This document shows, piece after piece, positions 1 through 10,789 of a stretch of 64,000 bases of DNA. This DNA comes from Methylobacterium tardum (lineage in GTDB: Bacteria > Pseudomonadota > Alphaproteobacteria > Rhizobiales > Beijerinckiaceae): assembly GCF_023546765.1 (NCBI RefSeq), contig NZ_CP097484.1, forward strand, positions 2,574,001 to 2,638,000, read 5' to 3'. The first letter of the stretch is position 1. Each line of letters opens with the position of its first letter. The notes below the pieces were generated by a model. That model was not told the origin of the DNA. It saw only the letters and a list, made by a program, of their open reading frames with translations, and searched no databases. The position numbers and the translations under genes were made by a program.

Positions 1-565
1 CGACCTCGGCGGCGCAGCGCGCATCGTCGCCGGAGCGCTGCGCGGCCGTCGCCGTCCGAGACACCGCCGCGGTCAGCGCGCCCTCGCGCCAGCGCCGCCC
101 CCGGGCCGCCGCCTGCGCGAGCGCCCCGCCCCGCCAGGCCGCTGCCTTCGCGGCCGCCAGCGCGATGGACCAGTCCGGGGCCCCGGCGCAGGCCTCGGCA
201 TCCTCGGCCATGCCGGCGAGGGTGCAGAGCGGCGCCAGGATGCGCCGCACGCTCTCCAGCGCCAGCCGCGCTGTGCGTGCGGCCTCGACCTCCGGCGTGT
301 CGGCGCTGCCCGAGAGCCGCAGCACGAAGGCCATGAGCTGCGGCCGGATGTCGTCCGGCATGGCGTCGTTGAGGCCGAGGGCGTAGGCGGCGATCGGCCG
401 CGAGAAGCAGGGCGGGCAATCCGCGCTGGAGCGGATCGCCCGGTACGGCAGACCGGCCGCCACGATCGCGGCCTCGTTGATACAGGTTCCGCCATCGGGG
501 CCGGGGAACGGGTGAGACCCGGCGAGCAGGCGCCAGTTCAGGATCGGCTCGAAGTCGGGATGCAT
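1..565 (-). CDS. conserved hypothetical protein, 3' end cut by window edge
   Basis: The reverse-strand frame opens with ATG at 565 (MHPDFEPILNW) and stays open to the window edge, giving 188 residues without a stop. Near the N-terminus is a conserved-looking block, FPGPDGGTCINEAAIVAAG, followed by a CPPCFSR segment; the rest is Ala/Arg-rich and helical. I recall similar proteins of unknown role in Methylobacterium and other Hyphomicrobiales but cannot assign a function. There is no signal peptide or membrane segment. It lies upstream of, and codirectional with, nothing obviously related. The opposing and alternative frames here are Arg/Pro-rich shadows. The C-terminal part is missing. Confidence 0.6.
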   Translation of the reverse strand, partial: MHPDFEPILNWRLLAGSHPFPGPDGGTCINEAAIVAAGLPYRAIRSSADCPPCFSRPIAAYALGLNDAMPDDIRPQLMAFVLRLSGSADTPEVEAARTARLALESVRRILAPLCTLAGMAEDAEACAGAPDWSIALAAAKAAAWRGGALAQAAARGRRWREGALTAAVSRTATAAQRSGDDARCAAEV

Positions 566-627
566 GGGCGCGCTCTCCGTCTCGGGTGCGCAGCGTGGCA
601 CGCCGCGTTCCGGAAGGCGAGGCCCCC

Positions 628-1620
628 TCAGCCGCCGAGCCCGGGCGCGAGGCCCGAGAGCATCGCGGTGCCGAGGACCAGCACGAAGGCTGCGGCAACA
701 AGTTCCAGGCCACCGAGCGCCAGGAGCCCCGCCTTGCCCCGGCCGCCCGCGAGGCGCAGGGCCGCGCGCTTGGCGAAGACCGCCAGACAGGCCAGCGCCG
801 TCGTGGTGAGCGCGGTGCCCAGCGCCATCGCCAGGATCGCCAGCACGCCCGCCCCGGGCACGCCCTGCGACACCGCGAAGACCAGGACCAGCACCGCGCC
901 CGCACAGGGGCGCGTGCCCGCCGCCAGCACCACACCGGCCCGCTCGCGCCACGTGTCGTGGGTGTCGAGGGCCTGCGGCTCGGGCAGGTGGCTGCAGCCG
1001 GGGCCGCAGCCGGCGCCGAGATGCGCGAGGCGCCCGGCCTTGCGCCACGTCAGCACCAGCCCGATCAGGGCGACGAGGGCGAAGCTCACCGTCTCGATCA
1101 GCGTGCCGGCCCGGGTGATGCTCGCTGCCGTGGCGTTGAGGACCAACGTGCCGAGGCCGACGATCGCCCCGGCCATGCAGGCCTGGAGCAACGCGGCGCA
1201 GACGCTCAGCATCGCGCCGCGCCGGATCGCCCGCTCGCCCGCCAGGATATAGCCCGCGATCACCGCCTTGCCGTGGCCGGGGCCGGCGGCGTGGAACACG
1301 CCGTACGCGAAGGCGAGCCCGACCAGCGGGCTCCAGCTGCCGCCGCTCCGGAGCGCGCTCACCGCGGCGTTGAGGCTGCGCGAGAAGCTCGCCTGCAGAG
1401 CCAGGATCACGCCGCCGATCCCCGTCGCGGCCGGGGCAGCCTCCCGGAAGCCGATCCCGAACGGCGAGCGCGGCGGCGGCGCGACGATGCCGGGCGCGAC
1501 GAGCCACGCGATCGCGGCCGCCAGCAGGGCGGCGAGCCCGATGGCCAGTACCATGAGGCCGAGCCGCAATCCCAGCCGACCCGGTTGGGCCGGCGCGGCG
1601 ATCCCGATGCCTACGGACAT
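628..1620 (-). CDS. NicO-family nickel/cobalt exporter (RcnA-like)
   Basis: A 330-residue integral membrane protein starting at ATG 1620 (MSVGIGIAAP). About six hydrophobic segments are visible. Family motifs are the His-containing FHAAGPGHGK at about residues 109-118 and GTRPCAGAVLVLVF at about 235-248, both typical of the NicO/RcnA transporter family, which moves Ni2+ or Co2+ across the inner membrane. A Cys/His-rich loop (CGPGCSH, about 205-211) may bind metal. The start overlaps the end of the upstream DUF1007 gene by 10 bp, so the two are probably translationally coupled. That pairing (DUF1007 plus NicO) is common in proteobacteria. The substrate is inferred from family, not proven. Confidence 0.85.
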   Translation of the reverse strand: MSVGIGIAAPAQPGRLGLRLGLMVLAIGLAALLAAAIAWLVAPGIVAPPPRSPFGIGFREAAPAATGIGGVILALQASFSRSLNAAVSALRSGGSWSPLVGLAFAYGVFHAAGPGHGKAVIAGYILAGERAIRRGAMLSVCAALLQACMAGAIVGLGTLVLNATAASITRAGTLIETVSFALVALIGLVLTWRKAGRLAHLGAGCGPGCSHLPEPQALDTHDTWRERAGVVLAAGTRPCAGAVLVLVFAVSQGVPGAGVLAILAMALGTALTTTALACLAVFAKRAALRLAGGRGKAGLLALGGLELVAAAFVLVLGTAMLSGLAPGLGG

Positions 1621-2285
1621 GCCACGAGAACCCGGCTGGCGAACTGGACCCCGTAGCTGGAGGCCGCGGTCAGCGCCTCGAAGAACGCCTCGGTCATTCC
1701 CGAGGAGCCGGCCTCCGCCGTCTTCGGCTGCTCGGTCTTCGGGCGGGTGACGGTGGCGGCGCAGCCCTGCGGCGCGCCCGCGAGGGTCGCGGCTTCGGGT
1801 CCGTCCGCGAACGAGAAGGCCACGAAGTAGGTCGGGTCGTAGACCTCCAGGGCGGCGACTCCCCGCCCCTGCAGGACCGGCGTCTTGAGCGGCAGCAGGA
1901 AGGTCATGACCAGAGCCTTGTCCTCCATGCGGGCCGCCGGCTCCCTGGGATCGGCGAAGGCCTGCTCCTTGCCGCCGACCTTCAGCTTCGTGAAGTAGCC
2001 GAATTCGGCGAGGTTGGCGGTGTTCTCGGCCGCGAGCCCGGCGAGTTCGTCGGGGCTGAGCGTGCCGTCCTTGTTGGTGTCGAGGCCCTGCGTGACGTAG
2101 GCGGTGTATTCGGGGTCGAAGCTCCACGTGTCGCGCACGCCGACGAGCTTGCCGCCCTCGTAGACGAGCTGCGCCTTCGCGGTCACCCAGACGTGCGGGT
2201 GCGCGGACGCCTCCGAGGCGGCGCAGGCGAGGAGGGCGGCCAGCGCCAGGGCGCGCGGCTTCGGGCAGTGCGCGGCGATCAGCAT
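1611..2285 (-). CDS. DUF1007 family periplasmic protein, partner of the NicO exporter
   Basis: A 224-residue protein with ATG at 2285 (MLIAAHCPKP). The frame can be extended upstream to 2411, but that part is Arg-rich, overlaps a palindromic repeat and precedes a clear signal peptide, so the shorter start is preferred. The signal peptide ends near residue 24 (SEASA), directly followed by HPHVWV, the hallmark of DUF1007 proteins. A canonical EF-hand-like loop, DTNKDGTLSPDE, lies at about residues 75-86, suggesting metal binding. It probably acts in the periplasm with the adjacent NicO transporter. The role is inferred from family and overlap with the exporter gene. Confidence 0.8.
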   Translation of the reverse strand: MLIAAHCPKPRALALAALLACAASEASAHPHVWVTAKAQLVYEGGKLVGVRDTWSFDPEYTAYVTQGLDTNKDGTLSPDELAGLAAENTANLAEFGYFTKLKVGGKEQAFADPREPAARMEDKALVMTFLLPLKTPVLQGRGVAALEVYDPTYFVAFSFADGPEAATLAGAPQGCAATVTRPKTEQPKTAEAGSSGMTEAFFEALTAASSYGVQFASRVLVACP

Positions 2286-2406
2286 GGGCGGAGGCACGCT
2301 CGCGGCGGGAGGGAAGCGGTCAGGGCGGGTCTTCCTCGCGTGCCGGTTGGGCGAAAGCGAGGCGCGCGGGCGATCGCGCCCGGCAGTGAGCCGCGCCATC
2401 CGCTCC

Positions 2407-2518
2407 GTCATTCCGGGACGCCGGAGGCGGACCCGGAATCCAGACGCACTGTCAGTGCTTATTCTTGGAGCCTCGGCGTGTCTGAATCCCGGGCTCCGCT
2501 GCGCGGCCCCGGGATGAC
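2407..2518. repeat. palindromic intergenic repeat, family A copy 1
   Basis: A 112-bp imperfect inverted repeat. It begins GTCATTCCGGGACGCCGG, has a second motif pair (CCGGAATCCAGA and CTGAATCCCGG), and closes with GCGGCCCCGGGATGAC. Three other copies of almost the same length lie at 10790, 17919 and 48310. It sits between the stop of the binding-protein gene and the start of the DUF1007 gene. The ends can pair to form a long hairpin in RNA, so it may end transcription or stabilise mRNA. No transposase is associated. Confidence 0.75.
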
Positions 2519-2534
2519 GCCGTGGATGCGGCGC

Positions 2535-3443
2535 TCACTCGCCCGCGTCGAGACCCATCAGCTGGAAGCTCACCCGCAGGTCGTTCGACATCGGGATGTC
2601 GAGGCGCTCGCCGTTGGGCAGGCGCTTGAGGAACCAGCGCTCGTAGGTCCAGCGCAGCGCGCGGGACTCGGCGAGGCGCGTGAAGGTCTGCTGCACGAGG
2701 CCGGCGAGTTCCGGGTCGTCCTTGCGGAACATGATGCCGTAGGGCTCGTAGGAGAGCTTGTCGGGCAGCACCGTGTAGTTCGCCCCGTCCTGCGCGTCGG
2801 TGGCGATCAGCCCGTAGAGGAGCACGTCGTCGGTGGCGAAGGCGTCGGCCTTGCCGGCCTTGACCATGGCGTAGGAGGCGGCGTGGTCGGGGGCGGTCAC
2901 CAGCTGGGCGGCGATCTTCAGCCGGGTGAGCTGGTCGCGCACGGCCTTCTCGTTGGTGGTGCCTGCGGTGACCACCACGGTCTTGCCGCCGAGATCCCGG
3001 TAGGACGCGATGCCCGATCCGCGCTTTACCAGGAGTTGGGTCGCGCTGATGTAATCCACCGGCGAGAAGGCGACCTGCCGGCGGCGCTCGGCATTGGCGG
3101 TGGTCGAGCCGCATTCGAGGTCGATCTTGCCCGAGGCCACCGCGTCGATGCGGGTCTCGGCGGTGACCGGCGCGTAGCGGATCTTCACCGGGCGGCCGAT
3201 CGCCGCCTGGACGTCGTCGGCGATCTCGCCGCAGAGGTCGATGGCGTAGCCGATCGGCCGCGGGCTGCCGTCCGGCTGCTTGCCTTCCACGAAGGAGAAC
3301 GGCACCGAACTCTCCCGGTAGCCGAGCACGATCTCGCCGCGCTCGGCGACGCTCTTGAGCGTGCCGGTGAGCACCTCGATGGCGGAAGCCGGCGACGCGC
3401 CAGCCAGCGCCAGGACCAGAAACGAGACGAGCCGCATCGTCAT
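2535..3443 (-). CDS. amino acid ABC transporter substrate-binding protein, GltI-like, without permease genes
   Basis: A 302-residue protein read from ATG 3443 (MTMRLVSFLVLALAG), with a Sec signal peptide ending near residue 22 (ASPASA). The mature part has the type of the polar amino acid binding family: GTLKSVAERGEIVLGYRES, VPFSF, GYAIDLCGEIAD, DLECGSTTANAERR and the C-terminal LRWTYERWFLKRLP. It is a clear paralogue of the gltI product at 11358, sharing the same ordered motifs, but no permease or ATPase gene lies beside it. It may feed the glt system at 12-14 kb or a system elsewhere. The glutamate/aspartate specificity is inferred from the family. Confidence 0.85.
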   Translation of the reverse strand: MTMRLVSFLVLALAGASPASAIEVLTGTLKSVAERGEIVLGYRESSVPFSFVEGKQPDGSPRPIGYAIDLCGEIADDVQAAIGRPVKIRYAPVTAETRIDAVASGKIDLECGSTTANAERRRQVAFSPVDYISATQLLVKRGSGIASYRDLGGKTVVVTAGTTNEKAVRDQLTRLKIAAQLVTAPDHAASYAMVKAGKADAFATDDVLLYGLIATDAQDGANYTVLPDKLSYEPYGIMFRKDDPELAGLVQQTFTRLAESRALRWTYERWFLKRLPNGERLDIPMSNDLRVSFQLMGLDAGE

Positions 3444-3526
3444 CACCCGCCCTTTCGAGGCGCACCTTTGGGTGCCAGCAAAGTCACGCATCGCGGTCTG
3501 ACGCCAACGCCTTGAGAACAGACACT

Positions 3527-3640
3527 TTTCCCCTCCCCCTTGTGGGGAGGGGTCAGGGGTGGGGGTGGTGCAGACGGCACCGCATCGCTCGATCTTGCGC
3601 GACCCCCACCTCCAACTCCTCCCCGCAAGGGGGAGGAGAG
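3527..3640. repeat. palindromic intergenic element, C/G-tract type (family C)
   Basis: An imperfect inverted repeat of about 114 bp between the dctA stop and the orphan binding-protein start. The left arm is CCCCTCCCCCTTGTGGGGAG followed by a GGGTCAGGGGTGGGGG tract; the right arm is GACCCCCACCTCC followed by CTCCTCCCCGCAAGGGGGAG. Each arm carries its own small hairpin, and the arms also pair with each other. Only one copy was seen in this window. It resembles the dispersed palindromes of alphaproteobacterial genomes and could end dctA transcription. Confidence 0.6.
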
Positions 3641-3707
3641 CGCGTCACCGCCGACGATCTGCAACCATCTTAGCCTGTGGATCAGCCCCCACCACGAGGA
3701 CTCTCCC

Positions 3708-4988
3708 CTACTCCGCCGGCGAGGGCACGGTGCCGACATGGTCGAGGCGCTGGTCGGTCGTGCTGAGCTGGCCCTCCCACTTGGCGACCGCCACCGTGGC
3801 GACGCTGTTGCCAAGCACGTTGGTGGCCGAGCGGCCCATGTCGAGGAACTGGTCGATGCCGATGATCAGCAGCAGGCCGGCCTCCGGGATGTTGAACTGC
3901 GTCAGCGTCGCCGAGATCACCACCAGCGAGGCGCGCGGCACGCCGGCCATGCCCTTCGAGGTGACCATCAGCAGGAACAGCATCGTGAGCTGCTGACCCC
4001 AGGTCAGCGGGATGTTGTAGGCCTGAGCGATGAACATAACCGCGAAGGTGCAGTACATCATCGAGCCGTCGAGGTTGAACGAGTAGCCCATCGGCAGCAC
4101 GAACGAGGTGATCCGGTTGGGAACGCCGAACTGCTCGAGGTTGGTCAGCATCTTCGGGTAGGCCGCCTCGCTCGACGCGGTCGAGAAGGCGAGCACGAAG
4201 GGCTCCTTGATCAGGTTGATCAGCCGCATGATGCCGCCGCCGCCGAGCAGCAGGAAGCCGACACCCATCAGCAGCGCCCAGAGCACCGCGAGGCCGATGT
4301 AGAACTCGATCAGGAACTTGCCGTAGGTGATGAGCACACCGATGCCCTGCGTGGTGATCGTCGCCGCGATGGCGGCGAACACCGCTACGGGAGCGAACAG
4401 CATCACGTAGCCCGTCACCTTCAGCATGACGTCGGCCACGCCCTCGATCCCCTTGGCGAGGAAGTGGCCCTTCTCGCCGAGAGCCGCGAGCGCGACGCCG
4501 AAGAAGATCGAGAAGACCACGATCTGCAGGATCTCGTTGTTGGCCATGGCCTCCACGGCGCTCTTGGGCACCAGGTGGGTCACGAATTCCTTGAGCGAGA
4601 GCGAGGCGGTCTTCAGGCCTGTGCCGGCGCCGACATCGGGCAGCGGCAGGTTCAGGTTCACGCCCGGCTGCATGATGTTGACCAGGATCAGGCCGAGCAT
4701 CAGCGAGCAGAACGAGGCGCCGACGAACCAGAGCAGCGCCTTGCCGCCGACGCGGCCGACCGCGGCGGTGTCGCCGAGATGCGCGATGCCGACGACCAGC
4801 GTCGAGAACACCAGCGGCGCGATGATCATCTTGATCAGCCGCAGGAACACGTCGGAGATCAGCGCGATATAGCCGGCGATCTCCTTGGCGGTCTGCGGAT
4901 CCGGCCAGGTGATACTGCAGGCGTAGCCCACCGCGATCCCGAGGAGCATGCCGACGAAGATCATCGTCGTGAGCCGTGAACCTGCCAT
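3708..4988 (-). CDS. dctA: dicarboxylate/amino acid:cation symporter, DctA-like
   Basis: A 426-residue membrane protein of the DAACS (SDF) family, which takes up C4-dicarboxylates or acidic amino acids with H+ or Na+. ATG 4988 (MAGSRLTTMIF) is preferred over an upstream in-frame ATG at 5027 because GGCGAGGAG lies just ahead of it. Family signatures are the serine-rich ASSEAAYPK segment, GYSFNLDGSMMY in the substrate-binding region, and DMGRSATNVLGN near the C-terminus. About eight hydrophobic segments are visible. It is transcribed divergently from the liv operon, with an inverted repeat in the shared 244-bp gap. DctA and GltP-type members are hard to separate by eye, so the exact substrate is uncertain. 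Confidence 0.88.
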   Translation of the reverse strand: MAGSRLTTMIFVGMLLGIAVGYACSITWPDPQTAKEIAGYIALISDVFLRLIKMIIAPLVFSTLVVGIAHLGDTAAVGRVGGKALLWFVGASFCSLMLGLILVNIMQPGVNLNLPLPDVGAGTGLKTASLSLKEFVTHLVPKSAVEAMANNEILQIVVFSIFFGVALAALGEKGHFLAKGIEGVADVMLKVTGYVMLFAPVAVFAAIAATITTQGIGVLITYGKFLIEFYIGLAVLWALLMGVGFLLLGGGGIMRLINLIKEPFVLAFSTASSEAAYPKMLTNLEQFGVPNRITSFVLPMGYSFNLDGSMMYCTFAVMFIAQAYNIPLTWGQQLTMLFLLMVTSKGMAGVPRASLVVISATLTQFNIPEAGLLLIIGIDQFLDMGRSATNVLGNSVATVAVAKWEGQLSTTDQRLDHVGTVPSPAE

Positions 4989-5030
4989 CGGTACTGCTCC
5001 TCGCCAGCGCCCGGGATGAGCGAGCATTAA

Positions 5031-5055
5031 AGTTCGTTAACGTGAAGCACGAACT
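5031..5055. promoter_or_regulatory. inverted repeat in the dctA-livH divergent gap, candidate operator
   Basis: AGTTCGT (5031-5037) and ACGAACT (5049-5055) are perfect 7-bp inverted arms separated by 11 bases. The site lies 43 bp upstream of the dctA start codon and in a locally AT-richer stretch (ATTAAAGTTCGTTAACG). This position fits a regulator site for dctA, but the binding protein is unknown. Confidence 0.4.
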
Positions 5056-5183
5056 ACGCCAGACGCAAGCCCATTCAGGCCCGGTTACTGGTGCGGTCGA
5101 CTGTTTTCACGCGACGCTCGGGCGGCGATGAAACCGGTGGCCGGTTGGCTACGCTTGCGGTACGAGACTTGCGGCGACGATCC

Positions 5184-5202
5184 GCCCGCGCTCGGCGCGG
5201 GC
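5184..5202 (+). promoter_or_regulatory. leader hairpin ahead of livH
   Basis: GCCCGCGC (5184-5191), TCG loop, then GCGCGGGC (5195-5202) form a perfect 8-bp stem about 30 bases upstream of the livH start, followed by AGCACAAAAAA. It could modulate translation or early termination of the liv message. There is no U-tract typical of an intrinsic terminator (the run is A), so the role is open. Confidence 0.35.
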
Positions 5203-5232
5203 AGCACAAAAAACGAGCGCGCGCGGGAGTCC

Positions 5233-6150
5233 ATGGACGTTTTCGTACAGCAGTTGATCAACGGGCTGACGCTCGGTTCGATCTACGGCCTGATCGCCAT
5301 CGGCTACACCATGGTGTTCGGCATCATCGGCATGGTGAACTTCGCCCACGGCGACGTCTTCATGGTCTCCTGCTTCATCGCGCTGATCACCTTCCTGCTT
5401 TTGACTGTCTGGCTCGGCGTCAGCTCCATCGCGCTGGCCTTCCTGGTGGTGCTGGTGGTCGCCATGGCGCTCACCGCCCTGTGGGGCTGGGCGATCGAGC
5501 GGGTGGCCTACCGGCCGCTGCGCGGCTCGTTCCGGCTGGCGCCGCTGATCTCGGCGATCGGCGTCTCGATCTTCCTGTCGAACTTCGTGCAGGTCGTTCA
5601 GGGCGCCCGCAACAAGCCGACGCCGCCGATGCTGTCGGGCGGCATCACCCTGTTCGAGCGGGACGGCTACGCGGTGTTCCTGGCCTGGAAGCAGGTGCTG
5701 ATCATGGCGGTCACCGCCGTGCTGCTCACCGGCTTCTGGTACCTCGTGCAGCGCACGCCCTTCGGGCGGGCGCAGCGCGCCTGCGAGCAGGACCGCAAGA
5801 TGGCGGCTTTGCTCGGCATCGACGTCGACCGCACGATCTCGCTGACCTTCGTGCTCGGCGCCGCGCTGGCCGCGGTCGCGGGGGTCCTCTACCTCATGTA
5901 TTACGGCGTCGTGTCCTTCTCCGACGGGTTCGTGCCCGGCGTGAAGGCGTTCACCGCCGCGGTGCTCGGCGGCATCGGCTCCCTGCCGGGCGCCGTGCTC
6001 GGCGGCCTGATCATCGGGCTGATCGAGACCTTCTGGTCCGCCTACTTCTCCATCGAGTACAAGGACGTCGCCGCCTTCTCGATCCTGGCGATCGTGCTGA
6101 TCTTCATGCCCTCGGGCATCCTGGGCCGGCCCGAGGTCGAGAAAGTCTGA
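5233..6150 (+). CDS. livH: branched-chain amino acid ABC transporter permease LivH
   Basis: A 305-residue inner-membrane permease. ATG 5233 follows GCGCGGGAGTCC; longer starts upstream would add a soluble Arg-rich stretch and are rejected. The N-terminal [19 protein letters not shown] and the following [18 protein letters not shown] are strongly characteristic of LivH. About eight membrane helices are visible, and the cytoplasmic [19 protein letters not shown] loop is the usual contact with the ATPases. The stop overlaps the livM start (TGATG), showing tight coupling. With LivM it forms the membrane channel for leucine, isoleucine and valine or related substrates. Confidence 0.93.
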   Translation: MDVFVQQLINGLTLGSIYGLIAIGYTMVFGIIGMVNFAHGDVFMVSCFIALITFLLLTVWLGVSSIALAFLVVLVVAMALTALWGWAIERVAYRPLRGSFRLAPLISAIGVSIFLSNFVQVVQGARNKPTPPMLSGGITLFERDGYAVFLAWKQVLIMAVTAVLLTGFWYLVQRTPFGRAQRACEQDRKMAALLGIDVDRTISLTFVLGAALAAVAGVLYLMYYGVVSFSDGFVPGVKAFTAAVLGGIGSLPGAVLGGLIIGLIETFWSAYFSIEYKDVAAFSILAIVLIFMPSGILGRPEVEKV

Positions 6151-7521
6151 TGGCCGGTTCCCAGACTGCGCTCCCGGGCTCCGCGATGGCCGGCATCCTG
6201 CGCGACGCCGCCCTCTACGCCCTCGTCACTTTCGGCCTCTGCGTGCCGATCATCGCCTACCGCACCGATCCCGGGCCGGGGAGCGAGCTGGTGCTCGTGC
6301 CGCGCTGGGGTCTGGTTGCGGCGCTCTGCCTGGCGATCTTCGTCGCCCGCATCGTGCAGCGGCTCGTGCTCCTGCGCCGGGACGCCCGGCGGGCGCTGAC
6401 CCCCTCCCCGGTCCAGGCCACCGAGGCGGTTCACGGCGAGCCCGACGCCGGCCAGAAGACCTCGAAGGTCGGGCTCTACAGCTTCATCATCATCGCCCTG
6501 ACCCTGCCGATTCTCGCGGCGCTCGCCACCGGCGACCTGTCCTCGGCCCGCTACTGGATCGACCTCGGCATCCTGATCCTCACCTACGTGATGCTCGGCT
6601 GGGGCCTGAACATCGTGGTCGGTCTCGCGGGCCTGCTCGATCTCGGCTACGTCGCCTTCTACGCGGTCGGCGCCTATTCCTACGCGCTGCTGTCGACCAC
6701 CTTCGGCCTGTCGTTCTGGATCTGCCTGCCGCTGGCCGGCCTGTTCGCCGGCCTGTGGGGGATGATCCTCGGCTTCCCGGTCCTGCGCCTGCGCGGCGAC
6801 TACCTCGCCATCGTGACGCTGGCCTTCGGCGAGATCATCCGCCTCGTCCTGATCAACTGGACCGACGTGACCGGCGGCGGCGCCGGCATCTCGCCGATCC
6901 CCCGGGCGACCTTCTTCGGGATCCCGTTCACCGCCGGCGATGACGGCTTCGCGGCCACCTTCGGCATCCCGTACGACTCGATGCACCGGCTCGTGTTTCT
7001 CTATTACCTGATCCTCGCGCTCGCCCTCATCACCAACTTCGTCACCCTGCGCCTGCGCCGCCTGCCGATCGGCCGCGCCTGGGAGGCCCTGCGCGAGGAC
7101 GAGATTGCGTGCCGCTCGCTCGGCATCGACACCACAGCCACGAAGCTCACGGCCTTCGCGCTCGGCGCGGCCTTCGGGGGCGTGGCCGGCTCGTTCTTCG
7201 CCGTGCGCCAGGGCTTCATCAGCCCGGAGAGCTTCAACTTCCTGGAGAGCGCCATCATCCTGGCGATCGTGGTGCTCGGCGGCATGGGCAGCCAGGTCGG
7301 CGTTGCGATCGCCGCGGTGGCGATGGTCGGCGGGCCGGAGATGCTGCGCAACCTCGGCTTCCTGAAGGCCGTGTTCGGCGAGGGTTTCGACCCGAGCGAG
7401 TACCGCCTGCTCCTGTTCGGCCTCGCCATGGTGGCCATGATGGTCTGGCGCCCGCGCGGGCTGATCTCGGTGCGGTTGCCCTCGGTGTCGCTGGGCGAGC
7501 GTCGCGCCGTCTCGGGCGCCC

Positions 7522-7544
<23 letters not shown>
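6150..7544 (+). CDS. livM: branched-chain amino acid ABC transporter permease LivM
   Basis: A 464-residue permease beginning at ATG 6150, which overlaps the livH stop. The open frame continues far upstream, but that portion is a shadow of livH. The first 140 residues form a two-helix N-terminal extension often seen in alphaproteobacterial LivM. The core then shows [45 protein letters not shown] and the [19 protein letters not shown] loop that docks with the ATP-binding subunits. It overlaps the start of livG by about 23 bp. It is the partner of LivH in the heterodimeric channel. Confidence 0.93.
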
Positions 7545-8430
<886 letters not shown>

Positions 8431-8503
8431 GCGTCGCCGGCATCAACGTCCTGGTCGAGGAGACCCGGGCGATCCAGGCGGGGGGCAAGCCCCGCTCCTC
8501 GCG

Positions 8504-9219
<716 letters not shown>

Positions 9220-9223
<4 letters not shown>

Positions 9224-9597
9224 GCGTGTTGCAGGGGATCCTGTACGAGGAGCCGTCGGCCTGGCTGTTCCTGCTCGTCACCGTCGTGATGGGCGGCTGG
9301 GCCGGCTGGATGGCGGCCCGCGGCATCGCCCGGGGCTGGCGGCCGTTCTGGCACTGCGCCCTGGCGCTGCTCCTGGTGGCGGCTGCCGTGCGCTTCATCC
9401 ACTACGCCCTGTTTTCGGGCACGCTGCTGTCGCTGCACTACTATGCGGTCGACGCGGCCGTCGTCATGATCATCGGCGCGGCGGGCTTCCGCTACACGCG
9501 GACGCGCCAGATGACGAGCCAGTACCGCTGGCTCTACGAGAAGACCTCACCGCTGACCTGGCGTGCACGGGCGCCTGCGGCGGGCGAGGTCCGATGA
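9220..9597 (+). CDS. small integral membrane protein of the liv operon (DUF6867-like)
   Basis: A 125-residue protein with three predicted membrane helices (WLFLLVTVVMGGWAGWMAA, the ALALLLVAAAVRFIHYALF stretch, and the VDAAVVMIIGAAGFRY stretch) and a basic C-terminal tail (RTRQMTSQYRWLYEKTSPL). The ATG at 9220 overlaps the livF stop (ATGA). I recall proteins of this type in the same position, between livF and livJ, in many Hyphomicrobiales; the DUF6867 label is from memory. Its role is unknown. Conserved placement suggests an accessory subunit or assembly factor of the Liv transporter. Confidence 0.8.
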
Positions 9598-9646
9598 GTG
9601 CGGCCGGATCCGCACGTGCGGTCCTGACACTAAGGGGAAGTACGCG

Positions 9647-10768
9647 ATGAGATCGATTCTGCTGGCGGGGCTCGCCCTCGGCGCGATGGTGGCGGCCGCG
9701 CAGGCCGCCGAGGTCAAGCTCGGCGTCGCCGCGCCGATCACCGGCAACAGCGCCGCCATCGGCGCGCAGCTCAAGAACGGCGCCAGCCAGGCGGTCGAGG
9801 ACCTCAACAAGGCCGGCACCCTCAAGGGCACGACGCTCACCGTCACGGTCGGCGACGACGCCTCCGACCCGAAGCAGGGCGTGTCGGTCGCCAACAAGTT
9901 CGCCAGCGAAGGCGTGAAGATGGTCGTCGGCGACTACAATTCCGGCGTCTCGATCCCGGCCTCCGACGTCTATCTCGATGCCGGCATCATCCAGGTCACC
10001 CCCGCCTCCACGAACGTGAAGTTCACCGAGCGCGGCATGTGGAACACGTTCCGCACCTGCGGTCGCGACGACCAGCAGGGCGCGGTGGCCGGCACCTACC
10101 TGGCCGAGCACTTCAAGGGCAAGAAGATCGCCTTCGTCCACGACAAGACCCCCTACGGCAAGGGTCTCGCCGACGAGACCCTGAAGGCCCTCAAGGCCAA
10201 GGGCGGCAAGGAGGCGATGTACGAGGGCATCAACCCGGGCGAGAAGGATTATTCCGCGCTCGTGTCCAAGCTGAAGTCGGCCAACGTCGATGTCGTCTAT
10301 TTCGGCGGCTACTACACCGAGGCCGGGCTGATCCTGCGCCAGATGCGCGACCAGGGCCTGAAGGCGCCGATGATGGGCGGCGACGGCATGGTCGACCGCG
10401 AGCTCGTGGCGATCGCGGGTCCGGCCGCCGAGGGCACGCTGACCACCTTCCCGCCGGACGCCCGCAAGAACCCGAACGCCAAGGGCGCGCTGGCCGCCTT
10501 CAAGGCCAAGAACATCGATCCCGAGGGCTACACCCTCTACTCGTACGCGGCCGTTCAGGTCCTGGCCAAGGCCATGGCCGAGACCGGCTCCAGCGACGGC
10601 AAGAAGCTCGCCGAGTGGCTGCACCAGGGCAAGCCGGTGGACACGGTGGTCGGCCCGATCGCCTACGACAAGAAGGGCGACATCACCCGGCCCGACTACG
10701 TCATGTACGAGTGGAAGAAGGGCGCCGACGGCAAGATCGACTACAGCGGCAACGAGCTGACGAAGTAA
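9647..10768 (+). CDS. livJ: branched-chain amino acid ABC transporter substrate-binding protein
   Basis: A 373-residue periplasmic binding protein (Peripla_BP_6 family). ATG 9647 follows a strong site, AAGGGGAAG. The signal peptide MRSILLAGLALGAMVAAAQA ends near residue 20. The mature protein starts EVKLGVAAPITGNSAAIG and contains GARQ-like GAQLKNGASQAVEDLN, VVGDYNSGVSIPASDVY, the VTPASTN loop that contacts ligand, and AAVQVLAKAM near the C-terminus, all typical of LivJ/LivK. It delivers leucine, isoleucine, valine or similar ligands to LivHM. It closes the liv operon and is followed by a palindromic repeat. Confidence 0.92.
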   Translation: MRSILLAGLALGAMVAAAQAAEVKLGVAAPITGNSAAIGAQLKNGASQAVEDLNKAGTLKGTTLTVTVGDDASDPKQGVSVANKFASEGVKMVVGDYNSGVSIPASDVYLDAGIIQVTPASTNVKFTERGMWNTFRTCGRDDQQGAVAGTYLAEHFKGKKIAFVHDKTPYGKGLADETLKALKAKGGKEAMYEGINPGEKDYSALVSKLKSANVDVVYFGGYYTEAGLILRQMRDQGLKAPMMGGDGMVDRELVAIAGPAAEGTLTTFPPDARKNPNAKGALAAFKAKNIDPEGYTLYSYAAVQVLAKAMAETGSSDGKKLAEWLHQGKPVDTVVGPIAYDKKGDITRPDYVMYEWKKGADGKIDYSGNELTK

Positions 10769-10789
10769 GCCGCACGGGCCGCGACCACC

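Noticed and set aside
1..565. Opposite- and other-frame ORFs at 73-495 and 165-386
   Set aside because: Arg/Ser/Pro-rich shadows; the frame with the conserved GPDGGTCINEAAIV block is a different one on the minus strand.
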